From NCBI RefSeq assembly GCF_031157315.1, contig NZ_JAVIFU010000020.1:1-64000 (forward strand): a stretch of 64,000 nucleotides of DNA. Direction: 5' to 3'. Source of the stretch: Paenibacillus sp. LHD-38 (GTDB lineage: Bacteria; Bacillota; Bacilli; Paenibacillales; Paenibacillaceae). Every line of letters starts with the position of its first letter. The first letter of the stretch is position 1. The notes below the pieces were generated by a model that worked only from the letters and a program-made list of their open reading frames with translations, ran no database searches and was not told where the DNA came from. Of the stretch, positions 53,493-60,901 are shown in pieces. A program made the position numbers and the translations under genes.

Positions 53493-53873
53493 ATGAATAA
53501 ATATATTAATACATGGGGATTGTACCCCTGGTTTGTTGAATACGGAGTTGAGTTTTTACATCCTGATGAAGTTGGATTATTCGAACCCAATAATTCAAAA
53601 GTTTTTTTCTGTAAGGACTATATTGATGGATATTTATTGCTTCAAAGCGGGACAAAGGAATTTAGGGTTAAACCTAACAATTACAAATTACTTGGTAGCC
53701 CTAAATATAATTTTGGCGAACAGGTTTATATGAAAGGAAAAGAACTAATCGGGACTATAGATGAGATTCAATGGCATGATAAAGACAAAAAACATATATT
53801 TTTGTTAACTTTTAACGGAAAAAGAAAAACACGAAGATACTACGAAGAAGAATTGTCCAAGGTTGATAAATGA
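53493..53873 (+). CDS. hypothetical protein, 126 residues
   Basis: A soluble, aromatic-rich protein (YINTWGLYPWFVEYGVEF, then DEVGLFEPNNSKVFF) with a basic C-terminus (NGKRKTRRYYEEEL). The second half (FGEQVYMKGKELIGTIDEI) looks like a small SH3-like barrel; this is only an impression. AAGGAAGAG precedes ATG 53493. It is AT-rich (about 33 percent GC by eye), unlike the glycosidase genes, and flanked on both sides by short repeats, which suggests an acquired gene. Family not recognised. Confidence 0.6.
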   Translation: MNKYINTWGLYPWFVEYGVEFLHPDEVGLFEPNNSKVFFCKDYIDGYLLLQSGTKEFRVKPNNYKLLGSPKYNFGEQVYMKGKELIGTIDEIQWHDKDKKHIFLLTFNGKRKTRRYYEEELSKVDK

Positions 53874-53934
53874 TTCACGTTTCTGTCCATTTAACATGCC
53901 TCATTACTCTAACGGGAAACGATAGTTGAACGGA

Positions 53935-53969
53935 AAATGGAGCAGTTTGCCGCGGCAGCTGCTCCATTT
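53935..53969 (+). terminator. terminator-like hairpin after the hypothetical gene
   Basis: AAATGGAGCAG (53935-53945) pairs with CTGCTCCATTT (53959-53969), with a GC-rich loop and AT-rich sequence following. It lies between the second and third short repeats. Confidence 0.65.
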
Positions 53970-53972
53970 ATT

Positions 53973-53995
53973 ATTAAGCTAACGGGCAGTATAGC
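53973..53995 (+). repeat. short TAACGGGCA-type repeat, copy 2
   Basis: A near-identical partner of 53396-53418 directly after the hairpin. The spacing of repeat, gene, hairpin and repeat resembles a small cassette. Confidence 0.6.
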
Positions 53996-54096
53996 GTGAG
54001 TATCAATCGGATTTACTTAACTTTCAATGAAGGTAAATACTGTAAACGCGACGAATTAAGTCTAAGAAATTTCTTAGATAGGATGGAGAACGAGGA

Positions 54097-54654
54097 ATGC
54101 TTGAAACCAGCTTTGCCTTTATTACAATAGTTGTGATAGGAGTACCGATTCTCATCATCTTTAACTTGCTCTACAAAAAACGAATATTCTTCCATGTTAT
54201 CAGCGTGTTGGCTTTGGTTTACGGTGCCGCGGTTATTTCAGTGACGTTCTTTCCTATGCCTATTGACCCGGGGCTAATTGCGGATATAAAGACAAACGGT
54301 GTTGTCCTTTCTTATAACCTCATCCCGTTTAAGAGTATATCCGGATCGCTCAATCATTTTTATTATATGGTTGGTATTCGAAATGTCTTGGGAAATCTTC
54401 TGTTGCTGCTTCCTTTTGGCATACTCTTGAGGATTATGAAGGTCAAGACGACGGGGAGGGCGCTCCTATACGGACTATTGGTATCTCTCGCAATTGAGAC
54501 GATCCAGTTGACCATTTCACTTCTTTCCCTCGGTACAAGGTCTGTCGATGTTGATGATTTGATACTAAACAGCGCGGGGGCACTGTCCGGATTCTTATTA
54601 TATAAAGTAGTTCATCAGGTCTTAAGGAACTTAAAGGGCACGACCGTTAATTAA
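54097..54654 (+). CDS. VanZ-like family membrane protein
   Basis: A 185-residue protein with four or five membrane helices. RNVLGNLLLLLPFGILL, SLAIETIQLTISLLSLGTRS and VDDLILNSAGALSGFLLY are the VanZ-family marks. VanZ gives low-level teicoplanin resistance in enterococci; most relatives in spore formers have no known role. ATG 54097 is preceded by GAACGAGGA at very short spacing, or by GGATGGAG further up. It is a single gene; the mobile-element remnant begins about 70 bases later. Confidence 0.85.
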   Translation: MLETSFAFITIVVIGVPILIIFNLLYKKRIFFHVISVLALVYGAAVISVTFFPMPIDPGLIADIKTNGVVLSYNLIPFKSISGSLNHFYYMVGIRNVLGNLLLLLPFGILLRIMKVKTTGRALLYGLLVSLAIETIQLTISLLSLGTRSVDVDDLILNSAGALSGFLLYKVVHQVLRNLKGTTVN

Positions 54655-54722
54655 ATCATAAAGTAACTAGAGTGAGCTTTGAGAGGACCAGGTCGTTACG
54701 CTCCCTCGGTATGATTTGATTT

Positions 54723-55247
54723 ACTCACGCAAGCTCGTGTATTCGCAGGATTTCACCCGCCTTGAGATTTGGTAGATGAATGAAGAGAGCCAGGTTTGCT
54801 AAGATGTGCCGTCAGAAGGCGTGCGGGAATAGAGGAGGGAGTAGCCCCACCCAATTCGTTCCATATGCTGCACGTATTCTCCACGTAGCCCTTAGCGATT
54901 TTCACTCCCATGTCTCAACGGGTCATATGCCCTTTCATTCCTTCGTTACACCTATCTAAGGGGTGGAGGTCGGTCTTTCTAACGGAACGGGTCGGAGCCC
55001 TTTTGCGTAACATATCCCGATACTCCGTGCTTTCTTTGTAATCCTGCGAATAAACCAGCTTGCGTGAGTTGGTCTTTAGTTTTTAAGCTGCCAGTGCAAA
55101 GACTTTATTCGGGTCGTAAGCTTCCTCGCTGCGTGCCATTCCGACTAAAAGGCGGGCCAGCTTTCCGCATAACTTCATGATGGACTTCATCTTTTTAAGC
55201 TTTTTAACCTGGACGTTATGTTGATGCAAAGCCTTGGTCCGGTTTTT
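54723..55247 (-). mobile_element. IS110-family insertion sequence remnant
   Basis: On the minus strand 55083-55247 encodes the last 54 residues of an IS110-type transposase (VQVKKLKKMKSIMKLCGKLA, RLLVGMARSEEAYDPNKV, then stop), cut off upstream by a TGA. The 340 bases beyond the stop are non-coding, GC-rich and structured, bounded by 29-base inverted repeats (54723-54751 and 55041-55069, 27 of 29 matching). IS110/IS1111 elements carry a non-coding bridge RNA beside the transposase, so this block may be that part. The catalytic N-terminal half is gone, so the element cannot move by itself. Confidence 0.65.
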
Positions 55248-55357
55248 TCATGTTATGAATTGCTTAGCGTACGATTTTTTCCGTTTCGTGAAGTGCCCCC
55301 TATTAAAGGGTTAAAATTAATCCTCGTCTTTTTTGATACTCCGAAAAATTCTTTTTA

Positions 55358-55385
55358 AAGGGGTACCGCCATGGCGGTACCCCTT
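55358..55385 (-). terminator. terminator of the maturase-chimera operon
   Basis: A perfect 28-base palindrome, AAGGGGTACCGCC and its complement, 29 bases past the stop at 55414. On the minus strand it is followed by TTTAAAAAGAATTTTT. Confidence 0.75.
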
Positions 55386-55413
55386 ATAGGCGATAAGTCG
55401 ATTTTCTACTCCC

Positions 55414-55785
55414 CTATTTCAAAATGACACATAATACATCTAACGAATCTGCGACAGACTTTGTTGTACCGCTCCAAAATATGTTATAGCCGAATCGATG
55501 TGGTTCAATTTCGATAATCTCACCCTCATTCTCACCTTGAATGCAAAGTAATTGAATCGGTTTATCAATACTTCCAATAATGCTTATTGCCATTATCGGT
55601 TCCTCATCTTCAATATCGTAAAAGGAAAGCGACTTGACTGTCTGCACCTGATCTTCCCCATCAAAAAGAACGTCTGCTTCCTCATCTTCAACGGCAACGT
55701 TACCGTCATCTAGCCTAACGAGATAACCGAATTTTCTAAGATCTGGATCATAGATACGGCCCTCGAATTGTTTAGATGGATTCAT
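55414..55785 (-). CDS. hypothetical acidic protein, 123 residues
   Basis: A soluble beta-rich acidic protein (FGYLVRLDDGNVAVEDEEADVL, written here in part; then FYDIEDEEPIMAISIIG and IEPHRFGYNIFW). ATG 55783-55785 has GGGGAG upstream. It starts 14 bases after the stop of the maturase chimera, so they form one operon ended by the palindromic terminator. Both proteins are rich in Asp/Glu. No family recognised; a phage or mobile-element origin is likely from its surroundings. Confidence 0.6.
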   Translation of the reverse strand: MNPSKQFEGRIYDPDLRKFGYLVRLDDGNVAVEDEEADVLFDGEDQVQTVKSLSFYDIEDEEPIMAISIIGSIDKPIQLLCIQGENEGEIIEIEPHRFGYNIFWSGTTKSVADSLDVLCVILK

Positions 55786-55799
55786 TTTGACATCTCCCC

Positions 55800-56819
55800 T
55801 TACATTGGCAAAAGTTCATCGATATTCTTCTCATCTTTAGCTTCCTTCTTTGCTTTCTCTTCCTCTTCAATCAGCATATCGACAACATCATTTAAGGCTT
55901 TCTGATCGATCAAATCCTCATCCAGTTCTTCATTAATCATTTTTTCGATTTCTTCAAAGTCACGGTCGATCTGACTCATTTCTGCATCGCCTCCTGGAAT
56001 GGACTGATCTTCTTGCTTACCGAGCAACAGGTTTAATTCTTCTTCGCTGATTTCTTCTTCGGGCTCTTCATTTTCAGCGATTGCTTCCAGTTCGGCCATT
56101 TGCGTTTCTATTTCCTCTTCTTGAATCCGATCTGAAGCAGCTGGTGTTAAGTCTTGATCGATTTGATGGTCCACGACCTCCTCTGCCACCGCAACTTCCG
56201 CTTCTAGTTGATCTGCCGCCACGGCAAGCGTCTTTCTTCTCATCGCAATCATGCGCTTCATCCATTCGGGTTTGTCTGTTCTACCGTTATTTTCAAGGTC
56301 TTTCTGCTTCTTGATGTGGTGCATTTCGATGTTGCCTTTAGCCCCACATAATTCACATGTGTCATTCAACAATCGGTCAATCAGTTGGCTCTTGATACTG
56401 AACACTTTTCCTGTTGGTGGAGCATCCACAATGATGGCATCTTTCTTGTATCCGAGCTTAAACCCGCCGAAAAAAGCGACCAGCGGCTTTTTTCCTTCGC
56501 GTTTCACTTCAGTTTGAAGCACCTTATAGCTTTGTCCATCCGTTTCACGAGTCATTTTGTACTTCTTGAACATTTTATTAGCCGTTGTTTTGAACTTATT
56601 CGCGAGCGTACGTGCTAAAGACACTTCCATCGTTCGTTTGAGACTATGCAACTGATGAGCGTTGTAAGCAATCAGATAGTACTGAGCAAATCCCCGAAAC
56701 TCTGACTGGTATTGGGCAATAATATCAAAATCAGAGTTGATCGTTCGTTCTTTTCGATGTGTAGGTTTACCGCCCTTTTTGTATTGCTTTGCTTTATCCT
56801 TTATCTTCTCACCTACCAT
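55800..56819 (-). CDS. chimera: group II intron maturase C-terminus plus acidic tail
   Basis: A 339-residue frame. Residues 1-200 match the end of a group II intron-encoded protein: maturase region (DFDIIAQYQSEFRGFAQYYL, LARTLANKFKTTANKMFKKY) and half of an HNH domain (CELCGAKGNIEMHHIKK, MIAMRRKTLAV). The reverse transcriptase domain is missing and the second Cys pair and final His of the HNH are replaced. From about residue 203 a very acidic 137-residue tail of unknown origin begins (EEEISEEELNLLL, DRDFEEIEKMI). The first ATG follows an in-frame stop and has no ribosome site, so it looks like a rearranged remnant, yet the frame is unbroken. It cannot be a working intron protein. Confidence 0.7.
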   Translation of the reverse strand: MVGEKIKDKAKQYKKGGKPTHRKERTINSDFDIIAQYQSEFRGFAQYYLIAYNAHQLHSLKRTMEVSLARTLANKFKTTANKMFKKYKMTRETDGQSYKVLQTEVKREGKKPLVAFFGGFKLGYKKDAIIVDAPPTGKVFSIKSQLIDRLLNDTCELCGAKGNIEMHHIKKQKDLENNGRTDKPEWMKRMIAMRRKTLAVAADQLEAEVAVAEEVVDHQIDQDLTPAASDRIQEEEIETQMAELEAIAENEEPEEEISEEELNLLLGKQEDQSIPGGDAEMSQIDRDFEEIEKMINEELDEDLIDQKALNDVVDMLIEEEEKAKKEAKDEKNIDELLPM

Positions 56820-56847
56820 TCAAGTCCAGTTCCATATAACTCCGAAC

Positions 56848-56922
56848 CTCTATAACATTCATTTTGAGCAAACTCTTTTTAGTTCGTATTTTTAATGTTA
56901 AAACCAGTACCGTGTTATAGAG
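56848..56922 (-). other. inverted repeat in a gene-free stretch
   Basis: A perfect 10-base inverted repeat, CTCTATAACA (56848-56857) and TGTTATAGAG (56913-56922), lies just upstream of the maturase chimera. The stretch 56820-57078 otherwise holds no gene I can support; a 61-codon plus-strand frame there lacks a ribosome site. The repeat may mark the end of a rearranged element. Confidence 0.35.
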
Positions 56923-57078
56923 TCGTTGAGGTACCGTCCCCATTAAATCTAAACAAGGTAACGAAATCGTTTAAGGCGTCGATGTTTGCTGCATACCGAG
57001 TGCGTTACAGTGTTGAAGTAAATGGGGAGAAAAGCTGCAAGCAATCGCTCCACTGTGCTATTATATACCTTAAAACAT

Positions 57079-57115
57079 AACGAGCCCTTTATCCAAATTG
57101 GATAAAGGGCTCGTT
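57079..57115 (-). terminator. terminator of the tRNA-Pro gene
   Basis: A perfect 17-bp stem (57079-57095 with 57099-57115, AACGAGCCCTTTATCCA and its complement, loop of three), only 7 bases past the tRNA 3' end on the minus strand. Confidence 0.85.
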
Positions 57116-57122
57116 ATATAAA

Positions 57123-57196
57123 TCGGGATGACACGATTCGAACATGCGACCCCCTGGTCCCAAGCCAGGTGCTCTACCAAGCTGAGCTACATCCCG
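57123..57196 (-). tRNA. tRNA-Pro (anticodon TGG)
   Basis: A cloverleaf fits: 7-bp acceptor CGGGATG/CATCCCG, D arm GCTC-AGCTTGGTA-GAGC, anticodon arm CCTGG-CTTGGGA-CCAGG with anticodon TGG, and T arm with GTTCGAATC. The discriminator is A at 57123 and CCA is not encoded. The gene borders a decayed gene on one side and mobile-element remnants on the other, a common pattern for integration next to tRNA genes. Confidence 0.95.
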
Positions 57197-57198
57197 TA

Positions 57199-57736
57199 AG
57201 AAATGGCGTGCTCGAATGGGCAACCCCGCTCACGACGCTCGTATACGACGCGCCGTAAGCGGGGCTGCTGCTGAAAGTATTGGCGCCGATGTATTTCCTG
57301 CATTATTTCGACGCTCCGCTGCATGCGATTCTGCTCGGACTCGGGCGCACGAAAGCTACGCTGTGGAACTACGTCACGGCCATGGTATTCAAGGGCGTCT
57401 CCATCTTCGTATTCGGCAGTCAATTCGGTATTATCGACGTTGCGTACGGCATCGGCATCGGGATTATCATGCAGACGCTGCTAAACTTCTTCTCGATCTC
57501 AAGCTCGATCGGTTTTAACAGGAGCTCCGGCCCTATGTGAAGGTCGGCATCTGCATGCTCCTGATGGCGATATGTGGGCACAGGAGCTTTGACTATCTTA
57601 CGGCTCAAGGCCTGCCGATGATTTGGAGCGTCATCGGTTCATAGCCGGTTCCTTGCTTCTCTACTTCGCAGCGCTTATGCTTACAGGCATGCTGAAGTGG
57701 AAGCACCCGCGCCTCCGATTTTCGATGCCTTGGTAG
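57199..57736 (+). pseudogene. SpoVB-like flippase, C-terminal remnant
   Basis: The plus strand reads as the last third of a SpoVB-type polysaccharide/lipid II flippase: NGVLEWATPLTTLVYDAP, TAA, then AGLLLKVLAPMYFLHYFDAP, HAILLGLGRTKATLWNY, and NFFSISSSIGF, then a frameshift to PYVKVGICMLLMAICG, and another to AGSLLLYFAALMLTGML. One nonsense codon and two frameshifts show that it is dead. The family acts in spore cortex or envelope synthesis; a working copy presumably exists elsewhere. The remnant starts 3 bases from the tRNA gene, so its N-terminal part was lost at that junction. Confidence 0.75.
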
Positions 57737-57740
57737 AAAA

Positions 57741-59366
57741 CTAGTTCAGTTGACTTACGATATAATCCGCCGTACGTATGGCCAGAGCGACGACGCTCAA
57801 GGTAGGATTGGCGGCGTTCAGGGTAGGCAGGACGCTAAGGTCCGCCGCATAAAGACCCTGAACGCCGTGTACCTGACCATACGGATTCGTCGCCGAGGTA
57901 TCCGGGTCAAAGCCCATGCGGCAGGTCCCGGACTCATGCTGGTCGCCTCCGGGTGGCACCACCTGGATCGCCGGTTGACCTTCCTGCGCGACGATCGGAA
58001 CTCCCATCGCCGCGGCAGCCTGCTGCAAAGTATTTGCCGATTGCCTTCTAATTTCCAAATCCTTGTCGCTGTAAGAAAAATCGATTTGGATGAGCGGTAT
58101 ACCGTACTCATCACGCCTTAACGGATCGATTGCAACCCGATTTTCGTAACGCGATTGGGTTTTTCCGAAGCCGTATAACGTGATTTCCCAATCGTCTCTG
58201 AAAGGCCTTTCTTTATACTGCTGGTACATGACAAACCAATTCGGGCCGTACGGCCCGTCTATCTGGATCTGGAAAGGACGATGCAGCGTTTGCGGAATTA
58301 AAATATCGAGCGTCCCGAGCATATCCGGAAAATCCTTCGTTTCGATTTTCCCTCTGGCTCTCACATAAGTATGACCCGTCAAATAATGGCCGATTGCCCT
58401 GCCTTCAATCCCGGAATTCAGCAAAATGCGCGGATTTTCCAGAGCGCCGGCCGATAGAACAATGTTCTTAGCTCTGATCACGTACGATTTTCCGTCCGGC
58501 TGCATGACCCTGACTCCCACCGCTCTTCCGTTTTCCACATAAACTTGAACGGCCCGGGACTTGACAGCAAGGTCGAAAGGCCGGCGGTAAATCCCGGAAG
58601 CGAAGCATTGAATCGAGCTGAAAGAGACGTTGGAATGAATGACCCCATATTTGGTCGGAGTGAGGTCGGCGGCGATCGGCGCATATTGCGCCTCCAAAAA
58701 TCCATGATTTTGCAGCCGACCGAGCAGCACCTCTTGCAGCGAAGAATCGTTTTGAAAGTTTTGGGTGACGTTCATCAATTTTTCGGCAATGTTGTAATAG
58801 GCCTTCATTTCCTTAACCGGAATCGGCCATTCCGCAAGGGCGAAATCGGGGACGCGGGGACTGATTAACCCCCATAATAAGGTCCTTCCTCCGAAGGCAA
58901 TCACTTGCCTGGTGCCCGGAAATTGAGGATGCGACTGACCCGTGTATGTATAAAGGTCGGCATCAAAATACGGCAGGTTGGCTGCATGCGTCGGGGCTGT
59001 CAAATCACCGGCTTCCACGACGCCGATCCGTTTGCCGTTAGCTCCCCACTGCTCGCATAACCGCCACAGAACCGCCCCGCCTCCCGCCCCGGTGCCGACG
59101 ATAAGCACATCATATTCGTTTTTTTCCATTTCCTCCGGAGGCGTAGTAGGAAACCAGGGAACCGGACACTGCAGATTTCCAAAAGGACTCGTAGTCCGGT
59201 ATTCCCTCGACGTGGTATGAGTAGGCAAATAAATCGGTTCTCCGGAAAGGAGCTGCCCGGGACTTCCAATTTGCGCATTTAGGGAAAGTAGGGACTCTAT
59301 GGTGGTATTAAACTGTTCCGCAATTCGGATAAGGGTATCCCCGTCCTTCGCGACGTAAATCCTCAT
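57741..59366 (-). CDS. LysM-domain GMC-family FAD oxidoreductase (intact copy, module 2)
   Basis: A 541-residue protein with the same fusion as at 50635. LysM residues 1-48 (MRIYVAKDGDTLIRIAEQFN, EPIYLP) are followed by a linker, the FAD loop YDVLIVGTGAGGGAVLWR and the catalytic pair H477 (HESGTCRMG) and N520 (AANPTL). No signal peptide. ATG 59364-59366 is chosen for AAGGACGTGGAG upstream; the frame extends back without a ribosome site. It ends 5 bases from the stop of the SpoVB remnant. It is the last gene of a tandem module: isomerase (59866), broken GMC (59816), this gene. The LysM domain predicts binding to peptidoglycan-like sugars; the substrate is unknown. Confidence 0.9.
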   Translation of the reverse strand: MRIYVAKDGDTLIRIAEQFNTTIESLLSLNAQIGSPGQLLSGEPIYLPTHTTSREYRTTSPFGNLQCPVPWFPTTPPEEMEKNEYDVLIVGTGAGGGAVLWRLCEQWGANGKRIGVVEAGDLTAPTHAANLPYFDADLYTYTGQSHPQFPGTRQVIAFGGRTLLWGLISPRVPDFALAEWPIPVKEMKAYYNIAEKLMNVTQNFQNDSSLQEVLLGRLQNHGFLEAQYAPIAADLTPTKYGVIHSNVSFSSIQCFASGIYRRPFDLAVKSRAVQVYVENGRAVGVRVMQPDGKSYVIRAKNIVLSAGALENPRILLNSGIEGRAIGHYLTGHTYVRARGKIETKDFPDMLGTLDILIPQTLHRPFQIQIDGPYGPNWFVMYQQYKERPFRDDWEITLYGFGKTQSRYENRVAIDPLRRDEYGIPLIQIDFSYSDKDLEIRRQSANTLQQAAAAMGVPIVAQEGQPAIQVVPPGGDQHESGTCRMGFDPDTSATNPYGQVHGVQGLYAADLSVLPTLNAANPTLSVVALAIRTADYIVSQLN

Positions 59367-59411
59367 AGCTCCACGTCCTTCCGTTGAACAGCAGGAATTC
59401 AATTCTTTCAT

Positions 59412-59562
59412 GCATGCATTTGTAACAGAAAATAATCAGCGCTAACAACCATGTCTGCGGAATTATAAGCACCTGAACAATCTCCTTGATGCTGGTTTTC
59501 TGCTCGCTTTTCTCGCACTCTTTATCCTTAACGAAAAAATAAATCAACACACCCATCAGAGC
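59412..59562 (-). pseudogene. fragment of an MFS sugar transporter
   Basis: About 50 codons read as the loop and two helices from the middle of an MFS carrier (LMGVLIYFFVKDKE, then TSIKEIVQVLIIPQTWLLALIIF). Start and end are missing; it lies between the GMC remnant and the LysM-GMC gene. Helix-loop-helix pieces like this (KTS-KDIV-VLKMPQVWLLALIIF) are common in hexuronate-type carriers. It suggests that a transporter was once part of the module. Confidence 0.5.
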
Positions 59563-59816
59563 GATCAGGTACTTTGAAAATCCGTTACATATATATCGGA
59601 AAATAAGGCGTACCGCTTTCACGCCCGTACATTCATCGTCGCGATATTCCGTCCATGTGTCAGCAATAAAAGTGGGCCCGATTCGATTATCCCGATTCGT
59701 TTGCCATTGTTTCCCCACTGCCGGCATAATCTATAATCGGTTTGCGCCATTCACTCGACTGGAGTCAGAGGAATCCAATCATCCATGCTTTCAGTGGTCG
59801 AACCATTCACGGACAT
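59563..59816 (-). pseudogene. GMC oxidoreductase remnant with deleted FAD loop and an inverted piece
   Basis: ATG 59814-59816 opens MSVNGSTTESMDDWIPLTPV, clearly matching the start of the intact gene at 62982. A stop follows, then QTDYR, where the whole FAD loop (about 15 residues) is missing, then LCRQWGNNGKRIGIIESGP and GRNIATM before the similarity ends. The next 45 bases (about 59570-59615) match the intact gene at 62701-62745 but on the opposite strand, so a small inversion took place here. Nothing functional remains. Confidence 0.75.
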
Positions 59817-59865
59817 CTCATACTTTCAATTATTAACAACTCACTTGAAGTGAAAATCATAGAAG

Positions 59866-60837
59866 TTATGCAGATGACATAGGTCCGCGGATGATCAATT
59901 CACGCAAGCTCATCGCCGCTTTCGTGATTCCTTCCAGTCCGTTCATCAGCGAATCGTCTTGTTCAATGTGAAAACCATCGGTATATCCGACCAATTGGAG
60001 GGCGCTTATAATGTCGGACCATGTTTTTAAGTCATGCCCGTAACCAATGGTTCGGTAATTCCATGAACGGTATTGCGGTTGACTATGGGGCTTAGGATCG
60101 AGAATCCCATATAAATTCAGGTTATCCTCGGAAAAAATCATATCCTTGGTTGATACATGATAGATTGCTCCGGCAAACCCGAGAATTTTTATGGCCCCCA
60201 CCGGATGGATCCCCTGCGTCCACATATGGCTCGCATCAAAGCAGCATCCGATCACTTCCCCCACAGCCTGGCGGAGTTTTAGAAGACCTGCCGGGGCATG
60301 TACGGTAAACCCCTCATGCATTTCTATCGCGACTTTCACCCCTCGGCTCGCAGCGTATGGCCCCATTTCCCGCCAATAAGGTATCACTTTTTGTTCCCAC
60401 TGCCACTCAAAAATTTCCGGGTATTCCGGAGGCCAAGACAGAGAAGCAAAGTTTGGATAGTATGTGCTGTCAGGGGCGCCCGGATTGCCGGAAAAAGTAT
60501 TTACAACGGGCACTCCCATTTTTAGAGCCAAATCGATCGTCAGAATTAAAGTGTCATGATGCTGCCGGGCGACGCATCGGTTAGGATGAAGTGGATTGCC
60601 TTGGGCGCTGAATGCGCTGATATACATGCCTCTCGACTCAACGGCTTGGATGAAGGCTTTTTGCTTTAGCTCATCCGCGAGGAACTGGGCCGGTTTGACA
60701 AAGGCATCCCCAGGATAATTTCCGGTTCCAAATTCCAATGCCTCAACACCTTGGGATCGGACAAAATCAAGCATCTCTTCGAAAGTCAGACTATTGAATG
60801 CACTATTTACAAACACACCAAGTCTAATTAGAATCAA
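59866..60837 (-). CDS. TIM-barrel sugar isomerase/epimerase (intact copy, module 2)
   Basis: A 323-residue AP-endonuclease-2-type TIM barrel. Metal ligands are E in AIEMHEGFTVHAP, D/H in FDASHMWTQGI, H in YHVSTKDM and E in FHIEQDD. RSWNYRTIGYGHDLKTWSDI is typical of the branch that includes sugar isomerases and the alpha subunits of C-glycoside deglycosidases. The start is uncertain: GGAGG directly touches TTG 60835-60837, so a codon a little further in (CTA or ATT) may be used. In the module it precedes a GMC gene, so it probably acts on an oxidised sugar made by the GMC proteins. This is inference; no beta subunit of a deglycosidase is present. Confidence 0.85.
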   Translation of the reverse strand: MILIRLGVFVNSAFNSLTFEEMLDFVRSQGVEALEFGTGNYPGDAFVKPAQFLADELKQKAFIQAVESRGMYISAFSAQGNPLHPNRCVARQHHDTLILTIDLALKMGVPVVNTFSGNPGAPDSTYYPNFASLSWPPEYPEIFEWQWEQKVIPYWREMGPYAASRGVKVAIEMHEGFTVHAPAGLLKLRQAVGEVIGCCFDASHMWTQGIHPVGAIKILGFAGAIYHVSTKDMIFSEDNLNLYGILDPKPHSQPQYRSWNYRTIGYGHDLKTWSDIISALQLVGYTDGFHIEQDDSLMNGLEGITKAAMSLRELIIRGPMSSA

Positions 60838-60901
60838 CCTCCATATCGAATGATTCTTAATATGAATGCCTATAGATTCTCATTCCGGCACATCTCTACG
60901 T

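Noticed and set aside
54723..55069. Considered as the RNA part of a group II intron
   Set aside because: No domain V-like hairpin with a GAAA loop was seen, and the adjacent coding remnant on the same strand is an IS110 transposase.
59308..59727. 139-codon minus-strand frame as a single gene
   Set aside because: It joins a GMC remnant, an inverted GMC piece, an MFS fragment and the leader of the LysM-GMC gene; it is accidental read-through of debris.
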